Made by a program: the position numbers and the translations under genes. Under the pieces are notes generated by a model. The model did not search any database and was not told the origin of the DNA. It was given only the letters and a program-made list of their open reading frames with translations. A stretch of DNA of 64,000 nucleotides from Aeoliella sp052161615 (lineage in GTDB: Bacteria > Planctomycetota > Planctomycetia > Pirellulales > Lacipirellulaceae), in contig NZ_CP197417.1 of assembly GCF_052161615.1 (NCBI RefSeq), forward strand, positions 5,332,001 through 5,396,000, given 5' to 3'. Shown one piece after another: positions 18,741 to 26,891 of the stretch. Position 1 is the first letter of the stretch. Every line of letters starts with the position of its first letter.

Positions 18741-18813
18741 AGCTAGCGGAGGGACTTGAACCCACAACCTGCGGTTTACAAAACCGCTGCTCTGCCAATT
18801 GAGCTACGCTAGC
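18741..18813 (-). tRNA. tRNA-Thr (anticodon TGT)
   Basis: A 73-base cloverleaf: acceptor GCTAGCG/CGCTAGC, anticodon stem GCGGT/ACCGC with loop TTTGTAA, discriminator T, no encoded CCA. It is the first gene of the superoperon, matching E. coli thrU. Confidence 0.95.
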
Positions 18814-18844
18814 GCGAATCTACGCGATATCGTGCGAATCGCCT

Positions 18845-18872
18845 AATATACAGGGGACACCAACTGCCGCAA
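18845..18872 (-). promoter_or_regulatory. Candidate promoter of the tRNA-tuf superoperon
   Basis: On the minus strand TATATT (plus-strand 18845-18850) is preceded at 16 bases by TTGCGG (18867-18872). Transcription would begin about 25 bases before the first tRNA. The -10 is good, the -35 only partial. Confidence 0.45.
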
Positions 18873-18953
18873 GGGTGGTTCGCTCCCGCCCCCACGAACT
18901 TCGCACGAACCGCAACACAACAACTTTAGCTATTCCCCCAATCTTACGGGTGT

Positions 18954-19865
18954 TTACCCTAACTCCGCATGAATCCGGCCGAGCGTGGCCGCCACGCTTC
19001 GCCCGCTCGCCAGCCACTTCTCCTGCTCCTCGGTCGTGAACCGGGGCCGAAGCTGCCGCTCGACGCCGCCGCGACCCACCACGCAGGGGATCGCCAGGCA
19101 TAGCGGAGGGAATTCCGGGCCCAGGTCGACCTGAGTCGACACCGGCATAGTACGCATTCGGTCGCCGGCAATGCTGCCGATGATCAATTGTAGCGCCTGA
19201 CTGATCGCGTAGGACGTGTGACCTTTGAGGCGAAAAATGGCCGTGCCGCTCGATCGGGTCGATTCGATCACGTGGTCCGGAATGTCTCGGGCCTCTAGGC
19301 GGACTCCGCCGACCGCCGCCCCGCTGAGCCACAGGAACTGCGAATCGCCATGCTCCCCCAGCACGTAAGCCCGCAAATCTTCGGGATGGACGTGCAAAAA
19401 CTCCGACAACGCGGCCCGGAATCGGCAGCTATCGATGATGGTCCCCGCCCCCAGAACCCGCCCGGGATCGAAGCCCGAGAGCTCGATGGTCCACTGCGTT
19501 AGGGCCTCGACGGGGTTCGTCGCCACGACGAACACCGCGTCCGGCGACTGACGGGCGAGCTGGGGCACTACCTCGGCGAAAAGCCGACCATTATCGACCG
19601 CCAGGGCGTTGCGGTCGGTGCTCGTCGGGGGCTGCGAGAGCGTCAGCACAATGATCTGGGCATCCCGGCAATCGGCGACCGTGCTGTAGCTGATGGTCTG
19701 CGGCGCGGCGAAGAACGACGCGGCGTGACGCAGATCGAGCGTCTCGCCTTCGAGCCGTCCTTGGTTCCGCCCCACCAGGTGCAGGTGGTCGATGGTTTCG
19801 ACTTCGAGCAACGAGTAGGCCAGCGTGGCTCCGACGTGCCCAACCCCCACAATCGCCACTTTCAT
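18954..19865 (-). CDS. L-lactate/malate dehydrogenase family protein
   Basis: A 303-residue NAD-dependent dehydrogenase beginning MKVAIVGVGHVG, which carries the Rossmann GxGxxG; an upstream in-frame extension was rejected because this motif normally lies at the N-terminus. NPVEALT and the catalytic GEHGDS (active-site His) are present, together with GAGTIIDSCRFR, closer to LDH than MDH. The substrate-specificity loop reads TLSQPPTSTDR, without the clear Gln or Arg at position 102 that separates LDH from MDH, so the substrate stays open. It follows the aldo/keto reductase by 40 bases, suggesting one transcript. Cytoplasmic. Confidence 0.85.
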   Translation of the reverse strand: MKVAIVGVGHVGATLAYSLLEVETIDHLHLVGRNQGRLEGETLDLRHAASFFAAPQTISYSTVADCRDAQIIVLTLSQPPTSTDRNALAVDNGRLFAEVVPQLARQSPDAVFVVATNPVEALTQWTIELSGFDPGRVLGAGTIIDSCRFRAALSEFLHVHPEDLRAYVLGEHGDSQFLWLSGAAVGGVRLEARDIPDHVIESTRSSGTAIFRLKGHTSYAISQALQLIIGSIAGDRMRTMPVSTQVDLGPEFPPLCLAIPCVVGRGGVERQLRPRFTTEEQEKWLASGRSVAATLGRIHAELG

Positions 19866-19905
19866 CGCTAAGACTCTTTCGCTCGCGCCTGAAGTGCCGG
19901 GGAAG

Positions 19906-20892
19906 TTACGCCAGAATCCGCTCGATGGCCGCCTGCTCTTCGCCCGACAAATGTCGATTTTCGAGGCAAGCGATGTTCTGCTCGAGCTGCTGGACACTAC
20001 TGGCGCCGATCAACACGGTGGTGATTCGCGGATCGCGGAGTACCCAAGCCAGGGCCATTTGGGCGAGCGACTGACCTCGCTTGGCGGCGAGGTCGTTGAG
20101 CGAGCGAATCTGCTGCATCCGCTCGGCGGTCAGCTCACTTTGCTGGAGGAAGCCATGCGACTTGGCGGCTCGGCTATCTTCGGGAATTCCCTTCAAGTAC
20201 CGATCGGTCAGCATGCCCTGCGCAAGCGGCGAGAACGGGATGCACCCCACGCCTTCCTCGCCCAGCACGTCCAGCAGCCCTTGCTCGGGCTCGCGGACGA
20301 ACATCGAGTACTTCGGTTGGTGAATCAGCAGCGGGCAGCCCATTTCGCGAAGCAGTCGGCACGCCGTACGGGTGTCCTCGGCGTTGTAGTTCGAGATGCC
20401 GGCATAGAGTGCCTTGCCTTGCTTGACCGCCGTCGCCACGGCTCCGAGCGTCTCTTCCAGCGGCGTGTCGGGATCGCGGCGGTGCGAGTAGAAGATATCG
20501 ACGTACTCGAGCCCCATTCGCTTGAGGCTTTGGTCGAGACTCGACAGCAAGTACTTTCGCGAACCCCACTCGCCGTAAGGACCAGGCCACATCAAGTAGC
20601 CCGCCTTGGTGCTGATCACCAACTCGTCGCGGTACGGCGCGAGATCGGTCGCCAGCATCCGGCCGAAATTTTCCTCGGCCGAACCAGGTGGCGGGCCGTA
20701 ATTGTTCGCGAGATCGAAGTGGGTGACGCCCAAATCGAGCGCCCGGTGGACAATCGCCCGACCATTCTCGAACGCATCGACGCCGCCGAAATTGTGCCAT
20801 AATCCGAGCGAAACAGCCGGCAAACACAGGCCGCTTTTGCCACATCGGTTGTACGGCATCGAGTCGTAACGATCGGCGGCAGCTTGGTACAT
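19906..20892 (-). CDS. Aldo/keto reductase, YghZ (L-glyceraldehyde 3-phosphate reductase) type
   Basis: A 328-residue AKR with strong resemblance to E. coli YghZ: YNRCGKSGLCLPAVSLGLW, HFDLANNYGPPPGSAEENFG, ISTKAGYLMWPGPYG, and LGLEYVDIFYSHR-type blocks. The catalytic tetrad Asp, Tyr (LANNYG), Lys (STKAGY) and His (FYSHR) is complete. YghZ reduces L-glyceraldehyde 3-phosphate and methylglyoxal with NADPH. It is paired with a downstream LDH-family enzyme, so a role in detoxifying reactive aldehydes or hydroxy acids is plausible; this is inference. Confidence 0.9.
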   Translation of the reverse strand: MYQAAADRYDSMPYNRCGKSGLCLPAVSLGLWHNFGGVDAFENGRAIVHRALDLGVTHFDLANNYGPPPGSAEENFGRMLATDLAPYRDELVISTKAGYLMWPGPYGEWGSRKYLLSSLDQSLKRMGLEYVDIFYSHRRDPDTPLEETLGAVATAVKQGKALYAGISNYNAEDTRTACRLLREMGCPLLIHQPKYSMFVREPEQGLLDVLGEEGVGCIPFSPLAQGMLTDRYLKGIPEDSRAAKSHGFLQQSELTAERMQQIRSLNDLAAKRGQSLAQMALAWVLRDPRITTVLIGASSVQQLEQNIACLENRHLSGEEQAAIERILA

Positions 20893-20910
20893 CGGCTCTG
20901 GTATCGGAGG

Positions 20911-21246
20911 TTAGCGGAGCGAGATTTTCACGGTGCGGCCGGACGTCTCGAACTCGAGCTTTCCCTCGCGAGCGAGCCATCCCACAGCGGCCATCACCAG
21001 GTCGCCCGGCGCATCGACCGACTTCTTGAGCGCCGCCACGGTTTGGGCACCCTGGTCGTTGAGCGTCTGCCACACGAGGCCGGCGGTGGGGCCGATTTCG
21101 TCGTCGGTGAGCAGCGGCGCGGCAGGCTTGGCGACGGTTTTCTTAGCCGCCGCGGCCTTGGGAGCGGGCTTGGGTGCGGCTTCCGACTTCTTCGACTCGG
21201 CTGTCTTGGATGGGGCTTTCGACGTGTCTGCTTTTGATTTAGCCAC
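20911..21246 (-). CDS. Winged-helix DUF2582-like protein with a Lys/Ala/Pro-rich tail
   Basis: A 111-residue protein. Residues 1-45 are a basic low-complexity tail of Lys, Ala, Pro and Ser, like a histone H1 tail. Residues about 50-111 (IGPTAGLVWQTLNDQGAQ and MAAVGWLAREGKLEFE) match the pattern of the DUF2582 winged-helix family. A tail plus DNA-binding fold suggests a nucleoid-associated protein, but DNA binding is not shown by sequence alone. It lies 18 bases before the aldo/keto reductase on the same strand. Confidence 0.7.
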   Translation of the reverse strand: MAKSKADTSKAPSKTAESKKSEAAPKPAPKAAAAKKTVAKPAAPLLTDDEIGPTAGLVWQTLNDQGAQTVAALKKSVDAPGDLVMAAVGWLAREGKLEFETSGRTVKISLR

Positions 21247-21371
21247 GGCAAGGTTCCTCTCAAGCGGGATCGGCGGGCGAGGGCAGGGCGGAGTGTTCCG
21301 CGTCGCCGCCCAGGGGCGACGACGTGTATCCTCACGAGTGAGTCCTCAGATTGCAAGCGGGCCGGTCCGAT

Positions 21372-22874
21372 TTAGCGGCGCCCGGGCGTGGGTCCGCTGG
21401 CCGCCTCCGCTTCTGCCGCGCGGGCGATATTACGCAGCATTCCCGCAAACACAAGTTGATGCAGCGGATAGAGCCCGTACCAGTACGCCAGCCCCGCGAG
21501 ACCCAGCGGATCGAAGATCGCCGTTTGGCGAATCACGCTGGTTCCTGGCTGTTCTCCTTGATCGACATCCAACTCCAGCCAGGCTCGCCCCGGCACCTTC
21601 ATTTCGGCCCGGAGCCGAAGCATTCGATGGGGCTCGAACCGCTCCACCCGCCAGAAGTCCAGCGTATCGCCCACGCGAATATCCACCGGGTGCCGGCGGC
21701 CTCGCCGCACACCGATGCCGCCCACCAGCAGGTCCAGAAAACCCCGGAGTTGCCACAACCAACTGCCGTAGTACCAACCCCGAGTGCCGCCAATTTGCTG
21801 GATGGGCGCAAACGCCTCGGCCGGTGAAACGGCGACCTGCAAAGTCCGCGAATCGACGATCCGCGAACCGCAGTTCATCCCGTCCAGATCGCGGATCGGA
21901 CCGCTGGAACTCAATGCGTCGCTCCAGCGTGTTTGAGCGTACTCTTGGTCTTCGTTGGCCAGCGCGCGGGCGATCGCATCACGGAGACCACGAGGGCGAA
22001 CACTGAACGATTGGGAGGCCGATGTGTCGTTCACGACCGTGGGATTTCGCATGCTCGCAACCAGCTTCCGCCCAATTCGTGCGTAGATCGGCGTCACCAA
22101 GCCGAGCCACAGACTTGATAGGTACGGAGTCAGCACCGGTACCGGAATCATCCATCGCCGTAGCCCGCGTTGCCGCGCGTACTCGCGCATCAGGTCGCCG
22201 TAGGAGACTTGCTCGGGGCCGCCGATCTCGAAAACTCGCGAGCCGTCGGTGCAGACGTCCATTGCCTCAAGCAAGTAGTCAAGCAGGTCCTCAATCGCAA
22301 TCGGCTGTGCGGCCACAGAGACCCAGGAAGGGCAGATCATTACGGGCAAACGCTCGACCAGGTTGCGAACCAGCTCGTACGACAAACTGCCGGAGCCAAT
22401 GACGATCGAAGCTCGTAGTTCGATGACCTCGGCACCCGACTCGCGGAGCACGCGGCCCACCTCTTGGCGGCTGCGAAGGTGCTTGGAGAGATCCTTGGTG
22501 TCCTCGCCGAGGCCACCGAGGTAGATGATGCGGCGCACGCCGGCCGCTCGTGCTGCACTGGCGAAATTGGCCGCGGCGTCGCGATCTTCCTTCTCGAAGT
22601 CGCGCGTGGCACCCATCGAGTGGATCAGGTAGTAAGCCGTGTCGACACCCGCGAGCGGTGCGTCGAGCGACTCGCGAACCAGCACGTCCCCTGCGACGAC
22701 TTCGGTGCCCGGACCGCAACGTTTGGCGAGCGCCTCGGCGTTTCGCGCGAGACAGCGCACCGTGAAGCCTCGGTTCTCGAGCAACTTGAGAAGCCGCCCA
22801 CCGACGTAGCCCGAGGCACCGGTCAGCAGCACTAGTCGTCGCGAATCGGCAGGAGTCAACGTCCGGGCCTCCAA
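21372..22874 (-). CDS. NAD(P)-binding SDR protein with C-terminal DUF2867 domain
   Basis: A 500-residue fusion. Residues about 15-300 form an atypical short-chain dehydrogenase domain with TGASGYVGGRLLKLL and LGGLGED, related to NmrA-like and epimerase-like proteins. Residues about 340-490 (GSWLWQLRGFLDLLVGG, RVGDTLDFWRVE, GLAYWYGLYPLH) match DUF2867. The substrate is unknown. This two-domain form is widespread in bacteria and usually annotated only as SDR family. It stands alone between the winged-helix gene and a small basic protein. Confidence 0.85.
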   Translation of the reverse strand: MEARTLTPADSRRLVLLTGASGYVGGRLLKLLENRGFTVRCLARNAEALAKRCGPGTEVVAGDVLVRESLDAPLAGVDTAYYLIHSMGATRDFEKEDRDAAANFASAARAAGVRRIIYLGGLGEDTKDLSKHLRSRQEVGRVLRESGAEVIELRASIVIGSGSLSYELVRNLVERLPVMICPSWVSVAAQPIAIEDLLDYLLEAMDVCTDGSRVFEIGGPEQVSYGDLMREYARQRGLRRWMIPVPVLTPYLSSLWLGLVTPIYARIGRKLVASMRNPTVVNDTSASQSFSVRPRGLRDAIARALANEDQEYAQTRWSDALSSSGPIRDLDGMNCGSRIVDSRTLQVAVSPAEAFAPIQQIGGTRGWYYGSWLWQLRGFLDLLVGGIGVRRGRRHPVDIRVGDTLDFWRVERFEPHRMLRLRAEMKVPGRAWLELDVDQGEQPGTSVIRQTAIFDPLGLAGLAYWYGLYPLHQLVFAGMLRNIARAAEAEAASGPTPGRR

Positions 22875-22985
22875 AGCATGTCGGCGTCCCGGGAACTGAT
22901 CTCCGGGGACCGTTAGTACGCTAGGATGCCACCTATTGGGTGACCACCGGGGAGCCGCACTCGCGACGCGAGGCTTGAGATTTCT

Positions 22986-23288
22986 TTAAGCTTCTTCGAT
23001 CGCTTCCTTCACCGGCTGCACGAAGTGCGGCGACTTGCCCGAGGCGCTGAGTTCTTCGGCCTTCTTTTCCGCCTCTTTCTTCTCGCTGTAATCGTACAGC
23101 GCGACGCGGCGGAGCGACTGGTTGAACACGCCCCAGAACGCCTTCAGGCGAACTTCCTTGGCAGCCTTGGCACGGCTCTTACGCTTCGCTGGAGTCTTCT
23201 TGACTACCTTCTTCTCGGTAGCTTCGATGGCCTCCGCGGCCTCCATCTCGGCACGTTTCTCTTTGCGGTTTATGACTTTGCGCGCCAT
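22986..23288 (-). CDS. Small basic protein of unknown function
   Basis: A 100-residue protein with a highly charged N-terminus (Lys, Arg, Glu, Ala) and a C-terminal domain containing KAFWGVFNQSLRRVALYDY and SGKSPHFVQPVKE. The composition suggests nucleic-acid or ribosome association, but there is no recognised catalytic motif. The compact conserved-looking C-terminal block suggests a lineage-restricted family; I recognise the look but have no name for it. Confidence 0.7.
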   Translation of the reverse strand: MARKVINRKEKRAEMEAAEAIEATEKKVVKKTPAKRKSRAKAAKEVRLKAFWGVFNQSLRRVALYDYSEKKEAEKKAEELSASGKSPHFVQPVKEAIEEA

Positions 23289-23394
23289 GAGGACTCTTTT
23301 CGATCGACAAACGGGGACAACGGGGACCCGGAAAAGCCCGATTTTAGCCGCAATGGAGTTCGATGCCTACCGCCCACCCACCGCGGAGCCAGCT

Positions 23395-23763
23395 TCACAC
23401 TTTGATGCCGATTTTCGCCGCCCGAGCTGCCAGTCCCGGCCGGAAGTAGACCATGGGGTTGTTGCCGAGCGAGCGGTGGGCCGCCGCCTTGGTCCGCGCC
23501 CAGAAGTAGGTTTGGTCGACCAGCTTCAGGGGTAGCTTACGCCTGACCACCAAATCGACCACGTGGTCGATGAACTCGATGTCTCGCTCGGTTTTCACCC
23601 GCAAGCCGACGATCAGGCGTTCCCTCAGCACGGGTCCACGAGGAATCGCGGCGTCTGCACGCTGAGCGAACAGCAGCCATATGGGCACCGTAAACAAACC
23701 AGCGGCCAAACGACCACAGTTCGCCAGCACGGTTCGACGAGAGACTTCGGTGGAGTCGTCCAT
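23395..23763 (-). CDS. Exported protein with twin-arginine-like signal
   Basis: A 122-residue protein when started at MDDSTEVSRRTVLANCG (23763); a longer frame exists upstream. The N-terminus has SRRTVL followed by a hydrophobic stretch (LAAGLFTVPIWLLFA) and ends ADA, consistent with a Tat signal peptide. The mature part is small and basic, with HVVDLVVRRKLPLKLVDQ and YFWARTKAAAH. No family is recognised. It probably acts in the periplasm. Confidence 0.65.
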   Translation of the reverse strand: MDDSTEVSRRTVLANCGRLAAGLFTVPIWLLFAQRADAAIPRGPVLRERLIVGLRVKTERDIEFIDHVVDLVVRRKLPLKLVDQTYFWARTKAAAHRSLGNNPMVYFRPGLAARAAKIGIKV

Positions 23764-24010
23764 AGGAACTTCCGCGGAGCGAGGAGAGATCGAGAAAAGC
23801 AAGGCGATAGAATCGCGCGGCAACAATTACGGCATTCGCGAACTGCCCGCAAGATCACCCGCCTCGCGTGCTAGCGGCACGACGTTTGCATTTCGCAGGG
23901 GTGTGTGAAAACTCCAACAAAACGCTGGCGACCGTCCTTTCCCGAACTATGATTTTCCAGTAGGCTTCGAGACCTTTCGCCAAAAAGCGAACGAGAGTTC
24001 CTGGCGAAGG

Positions 24011-24327
24011 TTGACCATCGCGGCCACCGCGCTACAGTGACCTAACTGCCACTGAAGTTCGTAACCCACGTGGCCCGATAACCTAAGCGTGCTTTGCATT
24101 TCGGCTCTCGCCCGAGCAGCCGAGTTACCATTCAAACTTTCCGGTCAAGATTCCGTCGGGAGGACCTAAAAATACGATTGGCCCGAGTTGATATATGGCT
24201 GTGCGCAGCACCGTCCGACTCGCGTCTATCTTCGAGTGACTCCACCCAGTCGCAATAGGCCGGTAAGTTTGTTATACGCCCCGTGTGGCCTCGGTTCATC
24301 GAACCCGGCCGCACGGGGTTTTTTCGT
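24011..24327 (+). ncRNA. Candidate small RNA with its own promoter and terminator
   Basis: There is no plus-strand gene here, yet the plus strand has TTGACC (24011-24016), a 16-base spacer and TACAGT (24033-24038), and about 240 bases later a near-perfect long hairpin (GCCCCGTGTGGCC against GGCCGCACGGGG, with an inner GGTTC/GAACC) followed by six T at 24319-24324. The predicted RNA is about 280 bases. It does not match tmRNA, RNase P or SRP RNA signatures that I can recall. The rest of the 23764-24336 gap shows nothing else. Confidence 0.45.
24277..24326 (+). terminator. Strong intrinsic terminator without an upstream plus-strand gene
   Basis: A hairpin with a stem of more than 12 pairs, then TTTTTT on the plus strand. 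On the minus strand, where the MntR-like gene ends at 24337, no T-run follows the hairpin, so it points to plus-strand transcription, although it could also protect the 3' end of the minus-strand mRNA. Confidence 0.75.
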
Positions 24328-24336
24328 GCACGCTTG

Positions 24337-24996
24337 CTAATCCAGCACGTCCACGCATACGCTCGCGGCGATGCGCCCATCAATCCGCTGCTCGACGTCC
24401 CCGAGTTGCAGCGTCTGCCCTCCGTCGGCGTGAGCAATCGCCACCGAGCCCGCTACGCCAATACCAATGCCCGAGTCGCTGAGCGTTCGCAGGAACTCCG
24501 GCGATTGGTCGAGCACTCGCACCACGCGAAACTGCTGTCCCGCTGGCAGGTCCGCAAGCGGCAGCGTTTCGCCTTCGGCCATCTCGCCATCGGCCGCCGG
24601 AATCGGGTCGCCGTGCGGATCGAACTTCGGATGTCCGAGATGGGCCTCGATGCGGTCGACCAGCCAGTCACTCACCGCGTGCTCCATGTGCTCGGCTTCT
24701 TCGTGCACTTCGTCCCACGTCAGGTCGAGCGTACGAACCAGGAACAACTCGATCAGCCGATGCCGGCGAATCACCCGCAGCGCGAGCGCCCGACCTGCAG
24801 GAGTTAGCTCGACCCCTTCGTACGGCTTGTAGCTCGCCAGGCTCCCTTCGGCGAGCGTCTTCAGCATGCTGGTCACCGTGCCGGGCGAGACGCTCAGGGC
24901 GTCGGCGATTTGGCCCGTGCTGACGGTCTGGCTGCCCGAACCGTCGGCCAGTTGGAAGATCGCCTTCAGGTAGTTTTCGACGGTCAAACTCGGCAC
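24337..24996 (-). CDS. Metal-dependent transcriptional regulator, DtxR/MntR/IdeR family
   Basis: A 219-residue regulator. The start is taken at GTG 24996 (MPSLTVENYLKAIFQL), with GAGGA eight bases upstream; the frame stays open much further, but that part lies over the divergent hydrolase. It has an N-terminal winged helix (GQIADALSVSPGTVTSMLKTL), a dimerisation and metal domain (EEAEHMEHAVSDWLVDRIEAHLGHP, with the expected Glu and His ligands), and a C-terminal FeoA/SH3-like domain (about 150-219). Such proteins repress metal uptake genes when bound to Fe or Mn. It is divergent from the hydrolase operon, which need not be its target. Confidence 0.88.
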   Translation of the reverse strand: MPSLTVENYLKAIFQLADGSGSQTVSTGQIADALSVSPGTVTSMLKTLAEGSLASYKPYEGVELTPAGRALALRVIRRHRLIELFLVRTLDLTWDEVHEEAEHMEHAVSDWLVDRIEAHLGHPKFDPHGDPIPAADGEMAEGETLPLADLPAGQQFRVVRVLDQSPEFLRTLSDSGIGIGVAGSVAIAHADGGQTLQLGDVEQRIDGRIAASVCVDVLD

Positions 24997-25113
24997 GAGG
25001 TCGGTCCTCACGAAGGGGGGCGAAGCGGGGGCCGCCTTGTACGCGATGCCCTGGCAATTGATAGTGTACCACTCCCCTAGCCGTCGCCCCACCATTCCAT
25101 TGCTCGCTCCGCC

Positions 25114-26013
25114 ATGTCGTCCAATTCCTCCCGCTGGCGTGAGCTCTATCCGTTCGAGTCGTCGTGGCACGAACTGCCGGCGGGGCGGATGCATTACCTC
25201 GATGTTGGCCCCCGCGAAGCACCGCCGCTGCTGTACGTTCACGGCAATCCCACTTGGTCGTTCCACTGGCGGAACTTGATCCAGGGGCTCGGCGACTCGT
25301 ATCGCCACATCGCGGTCGATCACATGGGCTGCGGACTCAGCGACAAGCCCGATCGCGGGTTTCGCCTGGCAGATCACATTGAGCACGTGGTCTCGCTCGT
25401 CGATGCGCTCGGTCTCACCAACGCCACGCTCGTCGCCCAAGACTGGGGCGGAGCCATCGGCCTCGGCACCATGCTCCAGCGTCCGCAGGCGTTCTCACGA
25501 GTAGTGCTGTTCAACACCGGTGCATTCCCGCCGTGGTACATCCCCCAGCGCATCGCCGCGTGTCGCATTCCGGTCGTCGGTCGCTGGGGTGTGCAGGGGC
25601 TTAATCTATTTACCTGTGCGGCACTGCGGATGACGCTGGCTCGCAAGGCAAAGCTCGAACCCGCGGTTGCCGATGCGTACCTTGCAACGACTGACACGTG
25701 GGACCATCGCAGGCAGACGTACGAGTTCGTCGCCGACATTCCGATGAAGCAAAGCCATCCCACTTGGCAGACGCTGCACGACATCGAGCAAGGACTCCCC
25801 TCGCTCGCCGACAAACCAAAGATGCTCGTGTGGGGCATGCGCGACTGGTGTTTTCGCCCCGACTGTTTGACGAAGTTCGAGAACATCTGGCCCGACGCCG
25901 AGGCCTATCGACTCGCCGACGTGGGGCACTGGGTGGTCGAGGACGCCCCCGACGAAGCTTTGCAATTGGTCGAGTCGTTCCTCACGCGAACCACCAGCGA
26001 GGCGTCGTCATGA
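25114..26013 (+). CDS. Alpha/beta hydrolase of haloalkane dehalogenase type
   Basis: A 299-residue alpha/beta hydrolase. HGNPTWSFHWR (43-53) supplies the oxyanion hole and Asn45. VAQDWGGAIG has the nucleophile Asp110 followed by Trp111, the halide-binding pair of haloalkane dehalogenases. The catalytic His is in VGHWVVEDAP near the C-terminus. The same signature also fits OleB beta-lactone decarboxylases, so a dehalogenating role is not certain. Its stop overlaps the start of the CitG-like gene (ATGA), so the two are translationally coupled. Confidence 0.85.
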   Translation: MSSNSSRWRELYPFESSWHELPAGRMHYLDVGPREAPPLLYVHGNPTWSFHWRNLIQGLGDSYRHIAVDHMGCGLSDKPDRGFRLADHIEHVVSLVDALGLTNATLVAQDWGGAIGLGTMLQRPQAFSRVVLFNTGAFPPWYIPQRIAACRIPVVGRWGVQGLNLFTCAALRMTLARKAKLEPAVADAYLATTDTWDHRRQTYEFVADIPMKQSHPTWQTLHDIEQGLPSLADKPKMLVWGMRDWCFRPDCLTKFENIWPDAEAYRLADVGHWVVEDAPDEALQLVESFLTRTTSEASS

Positions 26014-26873
26014 GCAGCGATCCGAACCAACGCCCGACCACCATCGGTGGCTGTGCGACACTCGCCTGCCTGTGGGAAGCCACCGCCGCGAAGCCCGGCA
26101 ACGTCCACCGCGGGGCGGACTTTGCTGACATGAGCTACGTCGACTTCCTGGTCAGCGCCGCGGTAATCGGCCCCGTGTTCGACTCCTCGGCCGAGCTCGG
26201 ACTCGGCGGTACCGTGCTCGAAGCCGTCCGGGCGACGCGTGCTGCCGTGGGCGTGAACACGAATTTAGGAACGCTGCTACTCCTTGCCCCCCTCGCGCTC
26301 GCCGAGGGAGATGCGGAAGAAGCAACCCGAATCGTCCACTCGGCGACTCGCGAAGACACCTCCAAGTTCTACGCCGCCATTCGCGAAGCAATGCCCGGCG
26401 GACTGGGGAAAGTGGACGAGGGAGATGTCTCCGCCGAACCCGAACACTCGCTCGTCGAGGCGATGCAACTCGCCGCCGATCGCGACCTAGTGGCCCGCCA
26501 GTTCACCAATCAGTTCGCCGAAGTCACGGAAGCCGCGAACCAAATCGCCGATCACGTCACGCATGGCACCTCGCTGAACGACGCCATCATTCGTGCTCAA
26601 CTGCTTCTCATTTCGCGTTATGGCGACAGCTTGGTCGAGCGGAAGCTCGGCACGGATGTGTCGCATGACCTCGCGGCTCGGGCGGCGAGCGTACTGGCTC
26701 TCGCCAATCGAGATCCCCAGTCGTACCACGCAGCACTTTCGGACCTCGATTTCTGGCTCCGTGCCGATGGGCATCGCCGAAACCCGGGCACCACGGCGGA
26801 CTTGGTGGCCGCGGCTTTGTTTGTGCTCCTCGCCGGCGATCGACTAAGCTGGCCGGTGAAATTCTACTCCTGA
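26010..26873 (+). CDS. CitG-like triphosphoribosyl-dephospho-CoA synthase family protein
   Basis: A 287-residue protein starting at the ATG that overlaps the previous stop. Family motifs are AAKPGNVHRGADFADMSYVDF near the N-terminus and VGVNTNLGTLLLLAPLAL. Classical CitG/MdcB makes the prosthetic-group precursor of citrate or malonate decarboxylase, but no such decarboxylase genes lie here. A CitG-like family also accompanies tetrahydromethanopterin genes in methanogens, methylotrophs and planctomycetes, and a PTPS-like pterin gene follows after 18 bases, so a C1-cofactor role is more likely. That is inference from context. Confidence 0.82.
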   Translation: MSSDPNQRPTTIGGCATLACLWEATAAKPGNVHRGADFADMSYVDFLVSAAVIGPVFDSSAELGLGGTVLEAVRATRAAVGVNTNLGTLLLLAPLALAEGDAEEATRIVHSATREDTSKFYAAIREAMPGGLGKVDEGDVSAEPEHSLVEAMQLAADRDLVARQFTNQFAEVTEAANQIADHVTHGTSLNDAIIRAQLLLISRYGDSLVERKLGTDVSHDLAARAASVLALANRDPQSYHAALSDLDFWLRADGHRRNPGTTADLVAAALFVLLAGDRLSWPVKFYS

Positions 26874-26891
26874 CCGCGAGCGTCGTCGCCC

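Noticed and set aside
18954..19865. Calling the LDH/MDH-family gene definitely malate dehydrogenase
   Set aside because: The Arg expected in the MDH specificity loop is not evident, and other motifs look closer to LDH, so only the family is stated.
24997..25440. N-terminal extension of the DtxR/MntR-like protein
   Set aside because: It would overlap the divergent hydrolase gene and has no family similarity; the GTG at 24996 has a good ribosome site and fits the usual N-terminus.
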